Assembly: GCA_019113395.1 (NCBI GenBank)
Contig: DXHL01000033.1
Coordinates: 1-59,794 of the forward strand
From: Candidatus Rikenella faecigallinarum
GTDB lineage: Bacteria; Bacteroidota; Bacteroidia; Bacteroidales; Rikenellaceae
Length of the DNA stretch: 59,794 nucleotides
Direction: 5' to 3'
Within the stretch, counting starts at the first letter, position 1. The number at the start of each line of letters is the position of its first letter. The notes beneath the pieces are model-generated. The model did no database searches and was not told the DNA's origin. It worked only from the letters and a program-made list of their open reading frames with translations. Position numbers and translations under genes: made by a program. Below are positions 17,028 through 25,856 of the stretch, piece after piece.

Positions 17028-18356
17028 ATGGATACCTGTTTACAAGGGGTTCAACTTTTGCCCTTTACCCCTCACCTGATTTGGATGCTGCTGGTGCTGG
17101 CTTCCTTGTTGACCGTCTCGGCACTCGTATCGGGTTCTGAAACCGCTTTTTTCTCCCTGACCCCCGCCCAACTCCGCCAACTCGAAGAGGAGCAGACCCC
17201 CGCGGCCAAAGCGGCCTGCACGCTGCTCGACGATAAGGACAGACTTCTCTCCACTATTCTGATTACCAATAATCTGGTCAATATCGGGGCTATCCTGATG
17301 GCCAACTCCATTATCGACCACATCGTTCAGTTCGGGTCGGCCTCCGTGCTGGAGTTTATCGTGAAGGTGATTATTGTCACCTTTATCCTGCTGCTCTTCG
17401 GGGAGATTATGCCCAAAATCTTTGCGGCCTACAACACCCTGTCATTCGCTCAGCGGATGGCACGGCCGCTCTTGTCGTTGCAACGGCTGTTCCGTCCGCT
17501 GTCGGCCCTGCTGCTGCGGGCCGGAGGGGCGGTGACCAACGCCCTGGCCCGAAAACAGACCAACCTCTCGATGAGCGAACTGACCGATGCCATCGAGATT
17601 GCCGAGGCCGACTCCGACGAGGATAAGAAAATGCTGACGGGCATCGTCCGTTTTGTCCACACCGAGGCCGACCAGATTATGAAACCGCGTATCGATGTGG
17701 TGGCGCTGGAACAGGGGGCATCGTTCGACGAGGTGCGGCGGACGGTGGTCGAAAGCGGCTTTTCGCGTATTCCCGTATACAATGAAGACCTGGACGACAT
17801 CCGAGGGATTCTTTATGTCAAGGACCTGCTGCCGCACCTGAACGAGGGCGCGGATTTCGGGTGGCAGCAACTCTTGAGACCCGCCTATTTCGTCCCCGAA
17901 CACAAGAAAATCAACGACCTGCTCGAAGATTTCCAGAAACGGAAGATTCATATCGCCGTGGTGGTGGACGAGTATGGGGGAACCCTCGGGATTGTCTCGC
18001 TGGAGGATGTTTTGGAAGAGATTGTCGGCGAGATTGCCGATGAATCGGATGTCGAAGCGGCTCCCTACCAGCAAATCGACGAAAACCACTACCTCTTTGA
18101 GGGACGAACCCACCTGGGGGATTTCCTGCGGGTGCTGGAGTTGCCCGACGACTTTCTGGATGCGGTGCGGGGCGATGCCGATACGCTGGCGGGGCTGATG
18201 CTGGAGATTCGGGGCGAGTTTTTCCGCGAGGGCGAGAGTGTGAATTTCGACAACATCGAATTGAAGGCCCTGCGCGTCGAAAACCGCCGCATCACGCAGG
18301 TCGAAGTTACTCTGATTAGCCACGACACCTCGGATGGCGACAGCAGCGAAGCATAG
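17028..18356 (+). CDS. gldE: GldE-like CNNM/CorC-family membrane protein with CBS pair
   Basis: A 442-residue membrane protein. An N-terminal DUF21/CNNM domain has about four hydrophobic segments (residues 12-35, 80-100, 105-130 and nearby) with the family motif SGSETAFFSLTPAQLRQLEE. A tandem CBS pair spans about 205-330, including MKPRIDVVALEQGASFDEV and VVVDEYGGTLGIVSLEDVLEEIVGEI. The C-terminal CorC/HlyC domain covers about 345-430. In gliding Bacteroidetes the relative GldE supports gliding; in gut species its role is probably ion or cell-envelope homeostasis. The 3' end overlaps the PPTase gene by 23 bases, a conserved pairing in this phylum. Confidence 0.85.
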   Translation: MDTCLQGVQLLPFTPHLIWMLLVLASLLTVSALVSGSETAFFSLTPAQLRQLEEEQTPAAKAACTLLDDKDRLLSTILITNNLVNIGAILMANSIIDHIVQFGSASVLEFIVKVIIVTFILLLFGEIMPKIFAAYNTLSFAQRMARPLLSLQRLFRPLSALLLRAGGAVTNALARKQTNLSMSELTDAIEIAEADSDEDKKMLTGIVRFVHTEADQIMKPRIDVVALEQGASFDEVRRTVVESGFSRIPVYNEDLDDIRGILYVKDLLPHLNEGADFGWQQLLRPAYFVPEHKKINDLLEDFQKRKIHIAVVVDEYGGTLGIVSLEDVLEEIVGEIADESDVEAAPYQQIDENHYLFEGRTHLGDFLRVLELPDDFLDAVRGDADTLAGLMLEIRGEFFREGESVNFDNIELKALRVENRRITQVEVTLISHDTSDGDSSEA

Positions 18357-18975
18357 TGCCTGCTACGGTGAAGTCGGCGGCGGGTCGCTGTACCTGTTGT
18401 CGCTGGAGGGGCTTTCAGAGGCGGAGTTGCTGGCGCGGGCAGCGTTGGGAGCGGAGGATGCGGCGCATTATGCGGCATTCCCTCCGGAGGCGGAGCAGCG
18501 ACGACTGGAGTGGCTCGGGGCGCGGGTGCTGGTGCGGGAGGTGCTGGGCGGAGAGGTCGGGTATGACCCCGACGGACGCCCGAGGCTGGTGGGGGGAACG
18601 GTCCCCTGTCACATATCCATTTCCCATACGCGGGGCTGGGTGGCGTTGCTGACGGCTGACACGCCCTGCGGAATCGACATCGAACTCTCTGACCGTTCCG
18701 CTGAACGGGTTGCCCGGCGCATCGCCGCACCCGACGAACTCACCCTGGCCGCAGAACTCTTTCCGGAAAATCCCGCTCTGCTGGTCTGGTGTGCCAAAGA
18801 GGCCGCCTACAAGGCCATCGGCCGTCCGGGACTCGATTTCTTACACGAAATACAACTGCAAAAAAAATCGGCACGCGGTTTGCTCATAACCATTCAACCG
18901 AACGTCATACGACTTCAATTTACTTTGGCAAAGAATTTGATATGCGTAGGCGGCTCGGTTAAACGTAGCAAATAA
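18334..18975 (+). CDS. 4'-phosphopantetheinyl transferase
   Basis: A 213-residue enzyme that moves phosphopantetheine from CoA to a serine of acyl or peptidyl carrier proteins. The magnesium-binding GIDIE (about residue 112) and the WCAKEAAYKA motif (about 150-160) are the two Sfp-type signatures, and HISISHTRGW precedes them as expected. The length fits Sfp/Sc-PPTases. It overlaps the end of the gldE-like gene by 23 bases, so it is probably co-translated with it. Whether it serves fatty-acid ACP or a secondary pathway is not shown. Confidence 0.9.
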   Translation: MATAAKHSACYGEVGGGSLYLLSLEGLSEAELLARAALGAEDAAHYAAFPPEAEQRRLEWLGARVLVREVLGGEVGYDPDGRPRLVGGTVPCHISISHTRGWVALLTADTPCGIDIELSDRSAERVARRIAAPDELTLAAELFPENPALLVWCAKEAAYKAIGRPGLDFLHEIQLQKKSARGLLITIQPNVIRLQFTLAKNLICVGGSVKRSK

Positions 18976-19009
18976 TTAATACAAAAAGCTAACTAAAAAA
19001 ACTATGGTT

Positions 19010-19603
19010 ATGAAAAAAATGATTCTCTCCGCAGCAGCAGTAGCCGCCCTCTTTGCCGCCGGCACCACGGTCGCCTCGGCTCAGGAATTTACCTGGGGGC
19101 CCAAAGGTGGTCTCAACGTCTCGGGTATGAGCAAAGTCGGCATGGACCGCAAAGCCGCCTTTACGGCGGGTCTTTTCGGAGAACTGCGCACCAACGACTG
19201 GTTCGCACTCTCGGCTGAAGCACTCTATTCCCGCCAGGGAGCTGCCGACAACTGGCATGATGATTTTCTGGACGTAAAAGTCAAAAATCGCATTGTCAGT
19301 CACTATCTGAACGTGCCGGTGCTTGCCAACTTCTACGTGACGGAAAATCTGGCCCTCAAAACCGGCGTGCAGGCCGGTTTTTGCCTCGGGGCTAATGAAG
19401 TCACTAAAGTAGGTGACACGAAGTACCGTGATAATGTAACGGATGCTTTCCACACTGCCGAACTTTCCATCCCGGTCGGTATCTCTTACAACGTGGGGCC
19501 TGTGGTGCTCGATGCGCGGTATAATTTTGGGGTGACCCACGCCATGAAAGATTATGATGCACGGAACAACGTCTTCCAACTGACGGCAGGCCTGCGCTTC
19601 TAA
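19010..19603 (+). CDS. Outer-membrane beta-barrel protein (PorT-like)
   Basis: A 197-residue protein with a signal peptide (KKMILSAAAVAALFAAG, cleaved near ASAQ). Alternating aromatic/hydrophobic strands follow, including WGPKGGLNVSGMSKVG, FTAGLFGELRT and LKTGVQAGFCLGAN, ending in a C-terminal strand with the terminal aromatic FQLTAGLRF. This matches the PorT/OmpW-like small barrels that are abundant in Bacteroidetes. Ligand or function is unknown. An upstream in-frame ATG at 19004 is possible. A strong terminator follows. Confidence 0.82.
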   Translation: MKKMILSAAAVAALFAAGTTVASAQEFTWGPKGGLNVSGMSKVGMDRKAAFTAGLFGELRTNDWFALSAEALYSRQGAADNWHDDFLDVKVKNRIVSHYLNVPVLANFYVTENLALKTGVQAGFCLGANEVTKVGDTKYRDNVTDAFHTAELSIPVGISYNVGPVVLDARYNFGVTHAMKDYDARNNVFQLTAGLRF

Positions 19604-19631
19604 GCAGCCCTACAGAACGTTAGGTTTGTTG

Positions 19632-19677
19632 AGGTCGGGATTCACCCCTGTGAACGGGGCGAATCCCGACCTGTTTT
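19632..19677 (+). terminator. Intrinsic terminator after the outer-membrane barrel gene
   Basis: Arms AGGTCGGGATTC-ACCCC and GGGG-C-GAATCCCGACCT pair with a single bulge and a 7-base loop and are followed by GTTTTTC. It lies 29 bases after the stop codon. Confidence 0.88.
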
Positions 19678-19740
19678 TCATCCGTTTGCATTTCTTCTCT
19701 TTTTTTGCTATTTTTCACCAAACCTCAATGCAAGCTGACC

Positions 19741-20571
19741 ATGAAACTCCATCTGCTTCTCTTCGGCCTCTTGCTGAGTACGCTGCCGGGCGCGGCTCAG
19801 ACCCTCGGACGACAACCGATGCCGAAAAAAGAGGTACAGCTGAAACTCGACAATGGCTCGGTAGTGGCCGGTCAGGTGGTCTATATGACCCACGACGGTA
19901 TGATTGTGGAAATGCAGACCGACAGCACCCATAGTAAACCGGTCTGGTATCCCGATGTGCAGGCTGTGCGGCGGGACAGGCCCGAGGCGCGGTGGCGCAA
20001 GGCTCCCGATGCCTGGCTTTTTCAACAACGCTTTGACCCCAACTGGAAAGACCCTTCGCGATGGGAGTTCGGTATCTACGGGGATTACGGCTTTGGCGTG
20101 GGACGGAATGCGCTGGACCGTTACGAAGTGGGGCTGAATGTGCGATATGGGATTACTCAGTACCTTTTTGCGGGAGTTGGATTTGGTATGAACAGTATGC
20201 TGGATATTCAGCGACTGGGGAGCGGAGCAGGTGTCTGGGGAAGTGAGAACAACACGACGGGATGTTCGGTGTTTGCCAATGTGCGGGGCTATTTTCGAAA
20301 TCGGGGCATACGACCCTTTGCCGACCTGCGGCTGGGGTACACTTTCCCCTCCAGTACCTATAGCGACAATCAGTCGATGCAACTCTCCGACAAGGGGATG
20401 TTGATGCGGTTTGCCGCAGGGGCAGCTTATGTGGGCCGCAATGACATCGGCTACAGCCTTTCGGTGGCTTATCAGGCGCACTCGGTCAAATTGACCGAGG
20501 TGGACCGTACGTCACTCCGACAGTGGTCGGAATCGGTGGCGTTGCAGTTTGCGGTGATGTTCCGCTTTTAG
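19741..20571 (+). CDS. Secreted beta-barrel-like protein of unknown function
   Basis: A 276-residue protein with a signal peptide (about 1-19, ending GAAQ). Residues about 30-75 contain a small beta unit (VQLKLDNGSVVAGQVVYMT) resembling the NGSxxxG strand seen in many Bacteroidetes secreted proteins. The rest, from about 110, is rich in strands such as EFGIYGDYGFGVGRNA, VGLNVRYGITQYLFAGVG and FADLRLGYTFPSS and ends with LQFAVMFRF. The aromatic C-terminal strand supports an outer-membrane barrel. No family was recognised. Confidence 0.65.
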   Translation: MKLHLLLFGLLLSTLPGAAQTLGRQPMPKKEVQLKLDNGSVVAGQVVYMTHDGMIVEMQTDSTHSKPVWYPDVQAVRRDRPEARWRKAPDAWLFQQRFDPNWKDPSRWEFGIYGDYGFGVGRNALDRYEVGLNVRYGITQYLFAGVGFGMNSMLDIQRLGSGAGVWGSENNTTGCSVFANVRGYFRNRGIRPFADLRLGYTFPSSTYSDNQSMQLSDKGMLMRFAAGAAYVGRNDIGYSLSVAYQAHSVKLTEVDRTSLRQWSESVALQFAVMFRF

Positions 20572-20676
20572 GGCGGTCGGGATAGTGTGATTTGTATTGG
20601 AGCGTCTGTGCGGGCGTTGCATGAGCATAGTTGTGCCGTTAGGCGGCTGGCGGTTCCAGAGTTTCCTGCAAAAAAG

Positions 20677-20719
20677 CGGGCGGTTCGATAGCGCTTTATC
20701 GAACCGCCCGTATGTTTTT
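20677..20719. terminator. Bidirectional intrinsic terminator between convergent genes
   Basis: A perfect 14-bp stem (20677-20690 with 20697-20710) and 6-base loop have TATGTTTTT on the plus side and TTTTTT on the minus side. It can therefore terminate both the barrel-like gene and secG. Confidence 0.9.
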
Positions 20720-20784
20720 CCGAGCATGGAGTCTCTCCTCAATCGCAATGTGAGCCGAGGAAAGATTGTACTATCTTCCCTGCA

Positions 20785-21174
20785 TTATTTCGTCTCCTGA
20801 GCCGGAGCCGTGGCGGGAGCCTGCGTTCCGTTTGCTTCCGACGTTTCAGCCGGCGTCGAAGCCCCTACGTTCTGAATCTGGAAATTCTGTACACCACCCT
20901 CAGTCTGGTTCTCCAACGCACGTTGTACCCCTTCACTGCTGCGGCTGATGTCTCCGCTGGGCATGGCCATCGTAGCCGCCAAACTCAGTACCACAATCGC
21001 AATCGCCAATCCCCACGTCAGTTTTTCGAGGAAATCGGCCGTTTGACGTACCCCCATCACCTGGTTCGAAGCGCCGAAGTTGGCAGCCATCCCGCTTTTG
21101 GGGTTCTGAGCCAGCACGGTCAGGATAATCAGGAAGCTGGCGATAATAATCAATACAATGAAGAAAACGTACAT
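20785..21174 (-). CDS. secG: Protein-translocase subunit SecG
   Basis: A 129-residue membrane protein of the SecYEG translocon. Two hydrophobic helices (about 4-22 and 54-75) flank the conserved cytoplasmic loop AQNPKSGMAANFG, in which SecG proteins carry a characteristic QxxKxxGL-like motif. The C-terminal 50 residues are a polar, Ala/Thr/Glu-rich tail, as usual in Bacteroidetes SecG. It is the last gene of the sigma54-regulator/lptE/TPR/secG cluster, whose order is conserved in this group. Confidence 0.93.
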   Translation of the reverse strand: MYVFFIVLIIIASFLIILTVLAQNPKSGMAANFGASNQVMGVRQTADFLEKLTWGLAIAIVVLSLAATMAMPSGDISRSSEGVQRALENQTEGGVQNFQIQNVGASTPAETSEANGTQAPATAPAQETK

Positions 21175-21212
21175 GGTGTGTGTATCTCTGTGTGTAAAAT
21201 CCGAGTGTTTCT

Positions 21213-21812
21213 CTACCCGAGGCCGTATTGACTCTGCACACGGGCAATCAGGTCTGCAAAGTAAGTGCTTTTTTCCGGATATTTCAAACTTAATTTGTAA
21301 TAAATTTCGATGGCACGGTCGGGCATCCCCTGATTCAGGTAGATGGCGGCCAGTGTTTCGGTGGCATTTTCGCCGTCGTCGGTCACCGACTCAACCGAGA
21401 TGTCCTCCTGCGGATAGTCCTCCGGCGAGGGAGCCGGCATCATGCGTTCGCCGTGCTCGTCGTTACTCAGGAACTGGTCGATGATGCTCACCGTGTCGGG
21501 CTGGGACGGGGTGTCACCTCCCGTGTACGGCGGCAGGTCGTTTGCAGCGCCCCACGAGAAGTTGTCGGCAAGGGAGACGGGGCCTGTCTCGAGCAGTACT
21601 CCGGGCCAGGGATGCGTAAACAATCGGACATCGTTTTGGCGGAGCAACCGTCTGTATCCCGCCTCGTCCGTGGCCCGCAATGCTCGCAACTGCAGATACC
21701 GACCCAGCGTAAACCACGGATAGGTCAGTACCAGTTCATATAACTGAAGCGCCACGCCCGGCTGCTCAAGGCGGGTGTAGTCGTCCAGATAGGGTCCGAT
21801 GGGGTTTTCCAT
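21213..21812 (-). CDS. TPR-containing protein of the lptE-secG cluster
   Basis: A 199-residue cytoplasmic protein. The C-terminal segment (TLAAIYLNQGMPDRAIEIYYKLSLKYPEKS, residues about 155-184, given here in outline) forms a TPR-like helix pair. The N-terminal part is helical and the middle is acidic and disordered. The start at 21812 (MENPIGPYLDDY) lies four bases after the lptE stop, and the extra 19 codons of the longer frame overlap lptE. Neighbours suggest an envelope-biogenesis role, but no function is established. Confidence 0.72.
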   Translation of the reverse strand: MENPIGPYLDDYTRLEQPGVALQLYELVLTYPWFTLGRYLQLRALRATDEAGYRRLLRQNDVRLFTHPWPGVLLETGPVSLADNFSWGAANDLPPYTGGDTPSQPDTVSIIDQFLSNDEHGERMMPAPSPEDYPQEDISVESVTDDGENATETLAAIYLNQGMPDRAIEIYYKLSLKYPEKSTYFADLIARVQSQYGLG

Positions 21813-21816
21813 AAAC

Positions 21817-22332
21817 TTACCAGTTGGATAGGGCTTCGTTGAAAATATCGTCCACCAGTTTTTCGACAATCTCCGGTATCAGGGTGTTTTCGGCCTGGCT
21901 CAACAGAATATCGGTGTTGTAGTCACCGTAGTTGCTGAACGTTTTTTCGAAACTGTACTGCGGCTCGTTCTTATTGACAAACTTGACCTTGACGGTGATG
22001 GTCAGGCGGTTCTGAATGGCATATTCATCCCCCGAAATGGCCACCGGGTCGGAGCTGTAGCCCGTGATTTCACCCGAAAAACTCAAGTCGCCGTCCTCGG
22101 GAACCACCTGAAGCCGTGTCTGGCTGGCCAGTTTGCTGGTGAGTTCGTCGGTCAGCGTGGGGCTTAGCAGCGGAGCCACCATGGCGGCCATGTTGTTGAA
22201 GTAGCTGACCGAAACGGTTTTGCTCAGGGCATAATTGACCGATGCTCCGGAAAAGGAGTATTTGACGGAGCAGCTGCTCGTGACCAGCAGCATCAGGCCC
22301 AACAGCAGGAACAGGGAGTGTCTCTTTATCAT
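21817..22332 (-). CDS. lptE: LptE-family outer-membrane lipoprotein (LPS assembly)
   Basis: A 171-residue lipoprotein with a signal ending in the lipobox VTSSCSV (about Cys21). The following YSFSGASVNYALSKTVSVSYF and the strand/helix pattern match Bacteroidetes LptE, the partner of LptD that inserts LPS in the outer membrane. VKVKFVNKNEPQYSFEKTFS and the C-terminal helix IPEIVEKLVDDIF are also typical. The start at 22332 (MIKRHSLF) is chosen for the signal peptide. It lies between the sigma-54 regulator and the TPR gene. Confidence 0.85.
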   Translation of the reverse strand: MIKRHSLFLLLGLMLLVTSSCSVKYSFSGASVNYALSKTVSVSYFNNMAAMVAPLLSPTLTDELTSKLASQTRLQVVPEDGDLSFSGEITGYSSDPVAISGDEYAIQNRLTITVKVKFVNKNEPQYSFEKTFSNYGDYNTDILLSQAENTLIPEIVEKLVDDIFNEALSNW

Positions 22333-22437
22333 CGTGTATGGCGTGTGTAGTGGTTGGCGGAGGGTAGGCACAACGTGTGGGGTGCGCGGTCAGCCAGCTG
22401 CCCGAACAGCCGTAAAACGGGAGGAACGAACCCGAAA

Positions 22438-23715
22438 TTATGCTCGAATATCCTCATCGCCAATCCCCAACTCTTTAATTTTTCGGTAGAGGGTTCGTTC
22501 GGATATAAAAAGTTCGCGTGCGGCCTCTTTTCGTCGTCCGTGGTTGCGGCGCAGGGCCTGGACAATGGCCTCCCGCTGAGCCTCTTCTTTGGTTTGGGGC
22601 ACGGCAGGACGGATGTCGGCAGGAGCCTCTTCGACCGGGAGTATCTCTTCGGCCGCGGTATCGATATACGAGGCTTCGGGATGCGAGGAGACCAGTGCTG
22701 CCGGCAGCACCGTGTCGCCCACCTTCATCGGCAGGGTGTTCGGATACCCGACGGTCGTGTGTGGAGTCGCGGTATGTGTCTGGTGTGCCGTGAGTTCTGC
22801 CACCATCCCCTTGAGTTCAGACACCTCGCCTCGAAGGTCGAACAGCAGTTTGTACAGAATATCCCGTTCCGTGGTGTTGGCAAACTCGCCGCTGCCGTTC
22901 GCGGGCAGCGGCATCAGTTGCGTGGTGGGTGCCGCGTAGTCGGGCAGGTAGCGCAACAGGGTGTCGGGGTCTATTTCGCGCTGCTCTTCGACTGCCGATA
23001 TCTGTTCAGCGACGTTTTTGAGCTGGCGCACATTCCCCGGCCAACGATAACTCTCCAATATCTTTCGAGCGTCGGGGGTCAGCGTAATCGGCGGCATGTG
23101 GTACTGTGCCGCAATGTCGGTGGAGAACTTGCGGAACAACAGATGGATGTCTCCCTGCCGTTCGCGCAGTGGAGGAACGGTAATCGGAACCGTATTCAGT
23201 CGATAGTACAGGTCTTCCCGAAATCGCCCGGCTTTGACCGCCTGACGCAGATTGACGTTGGTGGCAGCCACCACACGCACGTTGGTTTTCTGCGCCTTGG
23301 ACGAACCCACACGGATAAATTCTCCGCTCTGCAATACGCGCAGCAACCGTACCTGCGTTGTCAGGGGCAGCTCGCCCACCTCGTCCAGAAAAATGGTTCC
23401 CCCGTCGGCCACCTCAAAATATCCTTTACGGCTGTCGGTAGCTCCCGTGAAGGAGCCCTTTTCGTGTCCGAAGAGTTCGCTGTCAATCGTCCCTTCGGGA
23501 ATGGCGCCGCAGTTCACGGCAATGTAATTCCCGTGTTTTCGGGCGCTGTAGGCGTGGATGATTTGCGGGAAAAACTCTTTCCCCACACCGCTCTCGCCGG
23601 TTATCAGGACACTCAGGTCAGTAGGAGCCACACGAAGAGCCACTTCCAGGGCGCGGTTCAGTGCCGGAGTGTTTCCGATAATCCCGAATCGTTGTTTAAC
23701 GCTTTGCAGTTCCAT
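22438..23715 (-). CDS. Sigma-54-dependent transcriptional activator without receiver domain
   Basis: A 425-residue bacterial enhancer-binding protein. The AAA+ domain covers about 8-245, with Walker A GESGVGKE, the sigma-54 loop motif GSFTGA (a variant of GAFTGA), Walker B GTIFLDEVGELP, and the arginine fingers in FREDLYYRLN. The C-terminus (about 385-425) is a Fis-type HTH: AIVQALRRNHGRRKEAARELFIS. No REC, PAS or GAF domain precedes the AAA+ domain, so activity is probably controlled by another protein or by abundance. It lies upstream of lptE and secG, as in other Bacteroidetes. The start could also be 23724. Confidence 0.9.
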   Translation of the reverse strand: MELQSVKQRFGIIGNTPALNRALEVALRVAPTDLSVLITGESGVGKEFFPQIIHAYSARKHGNYIAVNCGAIPEGTIDSELFGHEKGSFTGATDSRKGYFEVADGGTIFLDEVGELPLTTQVRLLRVLQSGEFIRVGSSKAQKTNVRVVAATNVNLRQAVKAGRFREDLYYRLNTVPITVPPLRERQGDIHLLFRKFSTDIAAQYHMPPITLTPDARKILESYRWPGNVRQLKNVAEQISAVEEQREIDPDTLLRYLPDYAAPTTQLMPLPANGSGEFANTTERDILYKLLFDLRGEVSELKGMVAELTAHQTHTATPHTTVGYPNTLPMKVGDTVLPAALVSSHPEASYIDTAAEEILPVEEAPADIRPAVPQTKEEAQREAIVQALRRNHGRRKEAARELFISERTLYRKIKELGIGDEDIRA

Positions 23716-23947
23716 AGTTCTCAACAGACAAAGATACGTTTTTTTCGGTCAGTCGGTGTGTCATGCTGTCACTTTGTCCGACGTCTGTTGCCGGGTTCCG
23801 AACCGGGATGGGGACAGAAAAATCATTATGCTACAATCAGTGTGCAGCCAGTGAAGTGGAATTGTGAAAAATTACGGCGGTTGGCACATTTATTGTATAT
23901 CAAATGACATAAATCCAAAGAATAATAACCTCTTAAATCATTGAATT

Positions 23948-24532
23948 ATGCAACAAATTCTGATGGCACGCGTCGAACGCATGAAACACGCGGTCAAAAA
24001 CTGGTGGCTCCTGCTTCTTTTGGGGATTGCCGTCCTCGGAACCGGGATTTTTATCTTTGCCTATCCCGGAATCAGCTATGTGGCCATGGCCATGACCTTT
24101 GCCGTACTGGTACTGGTCTCGGGCATTGTCAGTGTCGTGGTAGCGGCCTCGAATACCAACCCTGCCATGGGGAAAGGTTGGATTATGGCCGGGGGGATTA
24201 TCGAAATCCTGCTGGGGCTGCTGCTGATTATGTTCCCCGCTATTGCAGCGGCTTCGCTGCCCCTCTTCCTGGGCTTCTGGCTTCTGTTCCGCAGTTTCCG
24301 AATGATTGGAGTCGGGGCTAATCTCACCTCCCTGAAAGTGAGCGGCGGAGTGTGGACGATTATTGTCGGGGTCTTGCTGCTGATTTGCTCGGTGATGATT
24401 CTGGCACAACCGATTCTGTTTGGTGTCGAAGCCGTGGTGATTTGGGTTGGGGTGTCGTTTGTGATGGCCGGGATTGCCATGGCCATCTCTGCTTTCCAAC
24501 TCAAGGGGCTGCACCGGCATTTCGAAGAGTAG
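23948..24532 (+). CDS. HdeD/DUF308-family membrane protein
   Basis: A 194-residue integral membrane protein with six hydrophobic helices (about 20-38, 42-66, 76-96, 99-115, 132-150 and 158-180). The paired repeats WWLLLLLGIAVLGTGIFIF and GKGWIMAGGIIEILLGLLL show the two-fold DUF308 architecture of HdeD, which is linked to acid resistance in E. coli. The function here is unknown. It is preceded by a short AT-rich gap and followed by three hairpins. Confidence 0.85.
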   Translation: MQQILMARVERMKHAVKNWWLLLLLGIAVLGTGIFIFAYPGISYVAMAMTFAVLVLVSGIVSVVVAASNTNPAMGKGWIMAGGIIEILLGLLLIMFPAIAAASLPLFLGFWLLFRSFRMIGVGANLTSLKVSGGVWTIIVGVLLLICSVMILAQPILFGVEAVVIWVGVSFVMAGIAMAISAFQLKGLHRHFEE

Positions 24533-24547
24533 GGGCGTAACGGAACA

Positions 24548-24672
24548 TTTAGGGGATGGTGAGTTGGTGCTCACCATCCCCTAAATATATTTCACGGGGC
24601 AGAAAGGAGTTTTCTCCTTTCTGTCCCGTGAAATATTTCGGTCGTTTCGCCTCGACGGCGAAACGACCGAAA
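24548..24672. terminator. Three back-to-back long hairpins between hdeD-like and galK
   Basis: Three consecutive inverted repeats fill this gap: 24548-24563/24570-24585 (perfect, 16 bp), 24587-24609/24614-24636 (23 bp with one G-U pair, TTTT loop) and 24637-24651/24657-24671 (perfect, 15 bp, extendable by one). They lie between convergent genes, where bidirectional termination is expected. Two of the stems abut directly. Three such elements in a row exceed what one terminator needs. Confidence 0.7.
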
Positions 24673-24675
24673 CCG

Positions 24676-25830
24676 TTACGCCAACCGACGGGCGCCGTCC
24701 GATATCACCACTGGATAGACCTTGCAGTCGATGCCAAAACGCTCTTTGTATTTCGCTTTGGCCGTGTTGATAAAGTCATCGTATTTGGCAGCCGGAACCA
24801 CATTGATGGTGCAGCCGCCGAAACCGCCGCCCATCACACGGGAACCCGTTACGCCGCACTCTTTGGCCACTTCGTTCAGGAAGTCCAACTCTTCGCACGA
24901 CACTTCGTAGAGGACACTCATGCCGATATGCGTACCGTACATTTTCCGTCCGACGGTTTCATAATCGCCGGCCGCCAGGGCCACACATGCATCCAGCAGA
25001 CGGTGTACCTCATCAATGGCATATTTGGCCCGAATATAATCCTCCTGCGAAATGACACCGATAACCTCTTCGAGCCATTCGGGTTGGGCATCGCGCAGAA
25101 ACTCCACTTCGGGATGTTTGCGTTGGATGGCTTTGACGGCGCGTTCGCAACTTTCGCGACGTTTGTTGTAGGGGGAGCCTACGAGTTCGTGTTTTACACA
25201 CGAGTCGATAAGCACCACCTTGTATCCGTGTGCCTCCGGGTCGAACGGCACATACTGAAATTCGCCGGTTTTGCAGTCCAGACGCATCAGATGTCCCGCT
25301 TTGCCGTGAATGGAGGCAAATTGGTCCATAATGCCGCACTTCACTCCTACGTAGTTGTGTTCGGTCGATTGTCCCACTTTGGCGAGGGTCATTTTGTCGA
25401 ATCCGAGGTTGAGCAGGTCATTCAGCGCAAAAGCATAGGTGGATTCGAGAGCTGCGGAGCTCGACATACCGGCTCCCAGCGGCACGTCACCGCTGAAAAC
25501 CGTATCGAAGGCCTGAATCGTAGCGCCCCGTTTGATAAGTTCGCGGCAGACGCCGAAGAGGTATTTGGCCCACTGTTCTTTGGGGGCATCCTCTTCGTTG
25601 AGGCCGAATTCGGAGCTTTCGCCGAGGTCGAGGGCATAGGCTCGTACTTTGTCGGTTCCGTTGAATTTGATTTCGGCCACCATGCCTTTGTCGACGGCTC
25701 CGGGGAGTACGAACCCGCCGTTATAGTCGGTGTGTTCTCCGATGAGGTTTACTCGTCCGGGCGAGGTGTATACGGCGCCTTCGGTGCCGTAGAGTTCTTT
25801 GAATTTATTTCGAACTTTGGTAATGTCCAT
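24676..25830 (-). CDS. galK: Galactokinase GalK
   Basis: A 384-residue GHMP kinase that phosphorylates alpha-D-galactose to galactose 1-phosphate. Substrate signature GRVNLIGEHTDYNGGFVLPG at about 26-45, the ATP loop LGAGMSSSAALE at about 127 and the third motif GGGFGGCTINVV near the C-terminus are all present. It is last in the minus-strand galactose operon, behind the transporter (26 bases apart) and galM. The length is normal. Confidence 0.96.
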   Translation of the reverse strand: MDITKVRNKFKELYGTEGAVYTSPGRVNLIGEHTDYNGGFVLPGAVDKGMVAEIKFNGTDKVRAYALDLGESSEFGLNEEDAPKEQWAKYLFGVCRELIKRGATIQAFDTVFSGDVPLGAGMSSSAALESTYAFALNDLLNLGFDKMTLAKVGQSTEHNYVGVKCGIMDQFASIHGKAGHLMRLDCKTGEFQYVPFDPEAHGYKVVLIDSCVKHELVGSPYNKRRESCERAVKAIQRKHPEVEFLRDAQPEWLEEVIGVISQEDYIRAKYAIDEVHRLLDACVALAAGDYETVGRKMYGTHIGMSVLYEVSCEELDFLNEVAKECGVTGSRVMGGGFGGCTINVVPAAKYDDFINTAKAKYKERFGIDCKVYPVVISDGARRLA

Positions 25831-25856
25831 AGTGATGAAGCATTGTATGGTACAAT

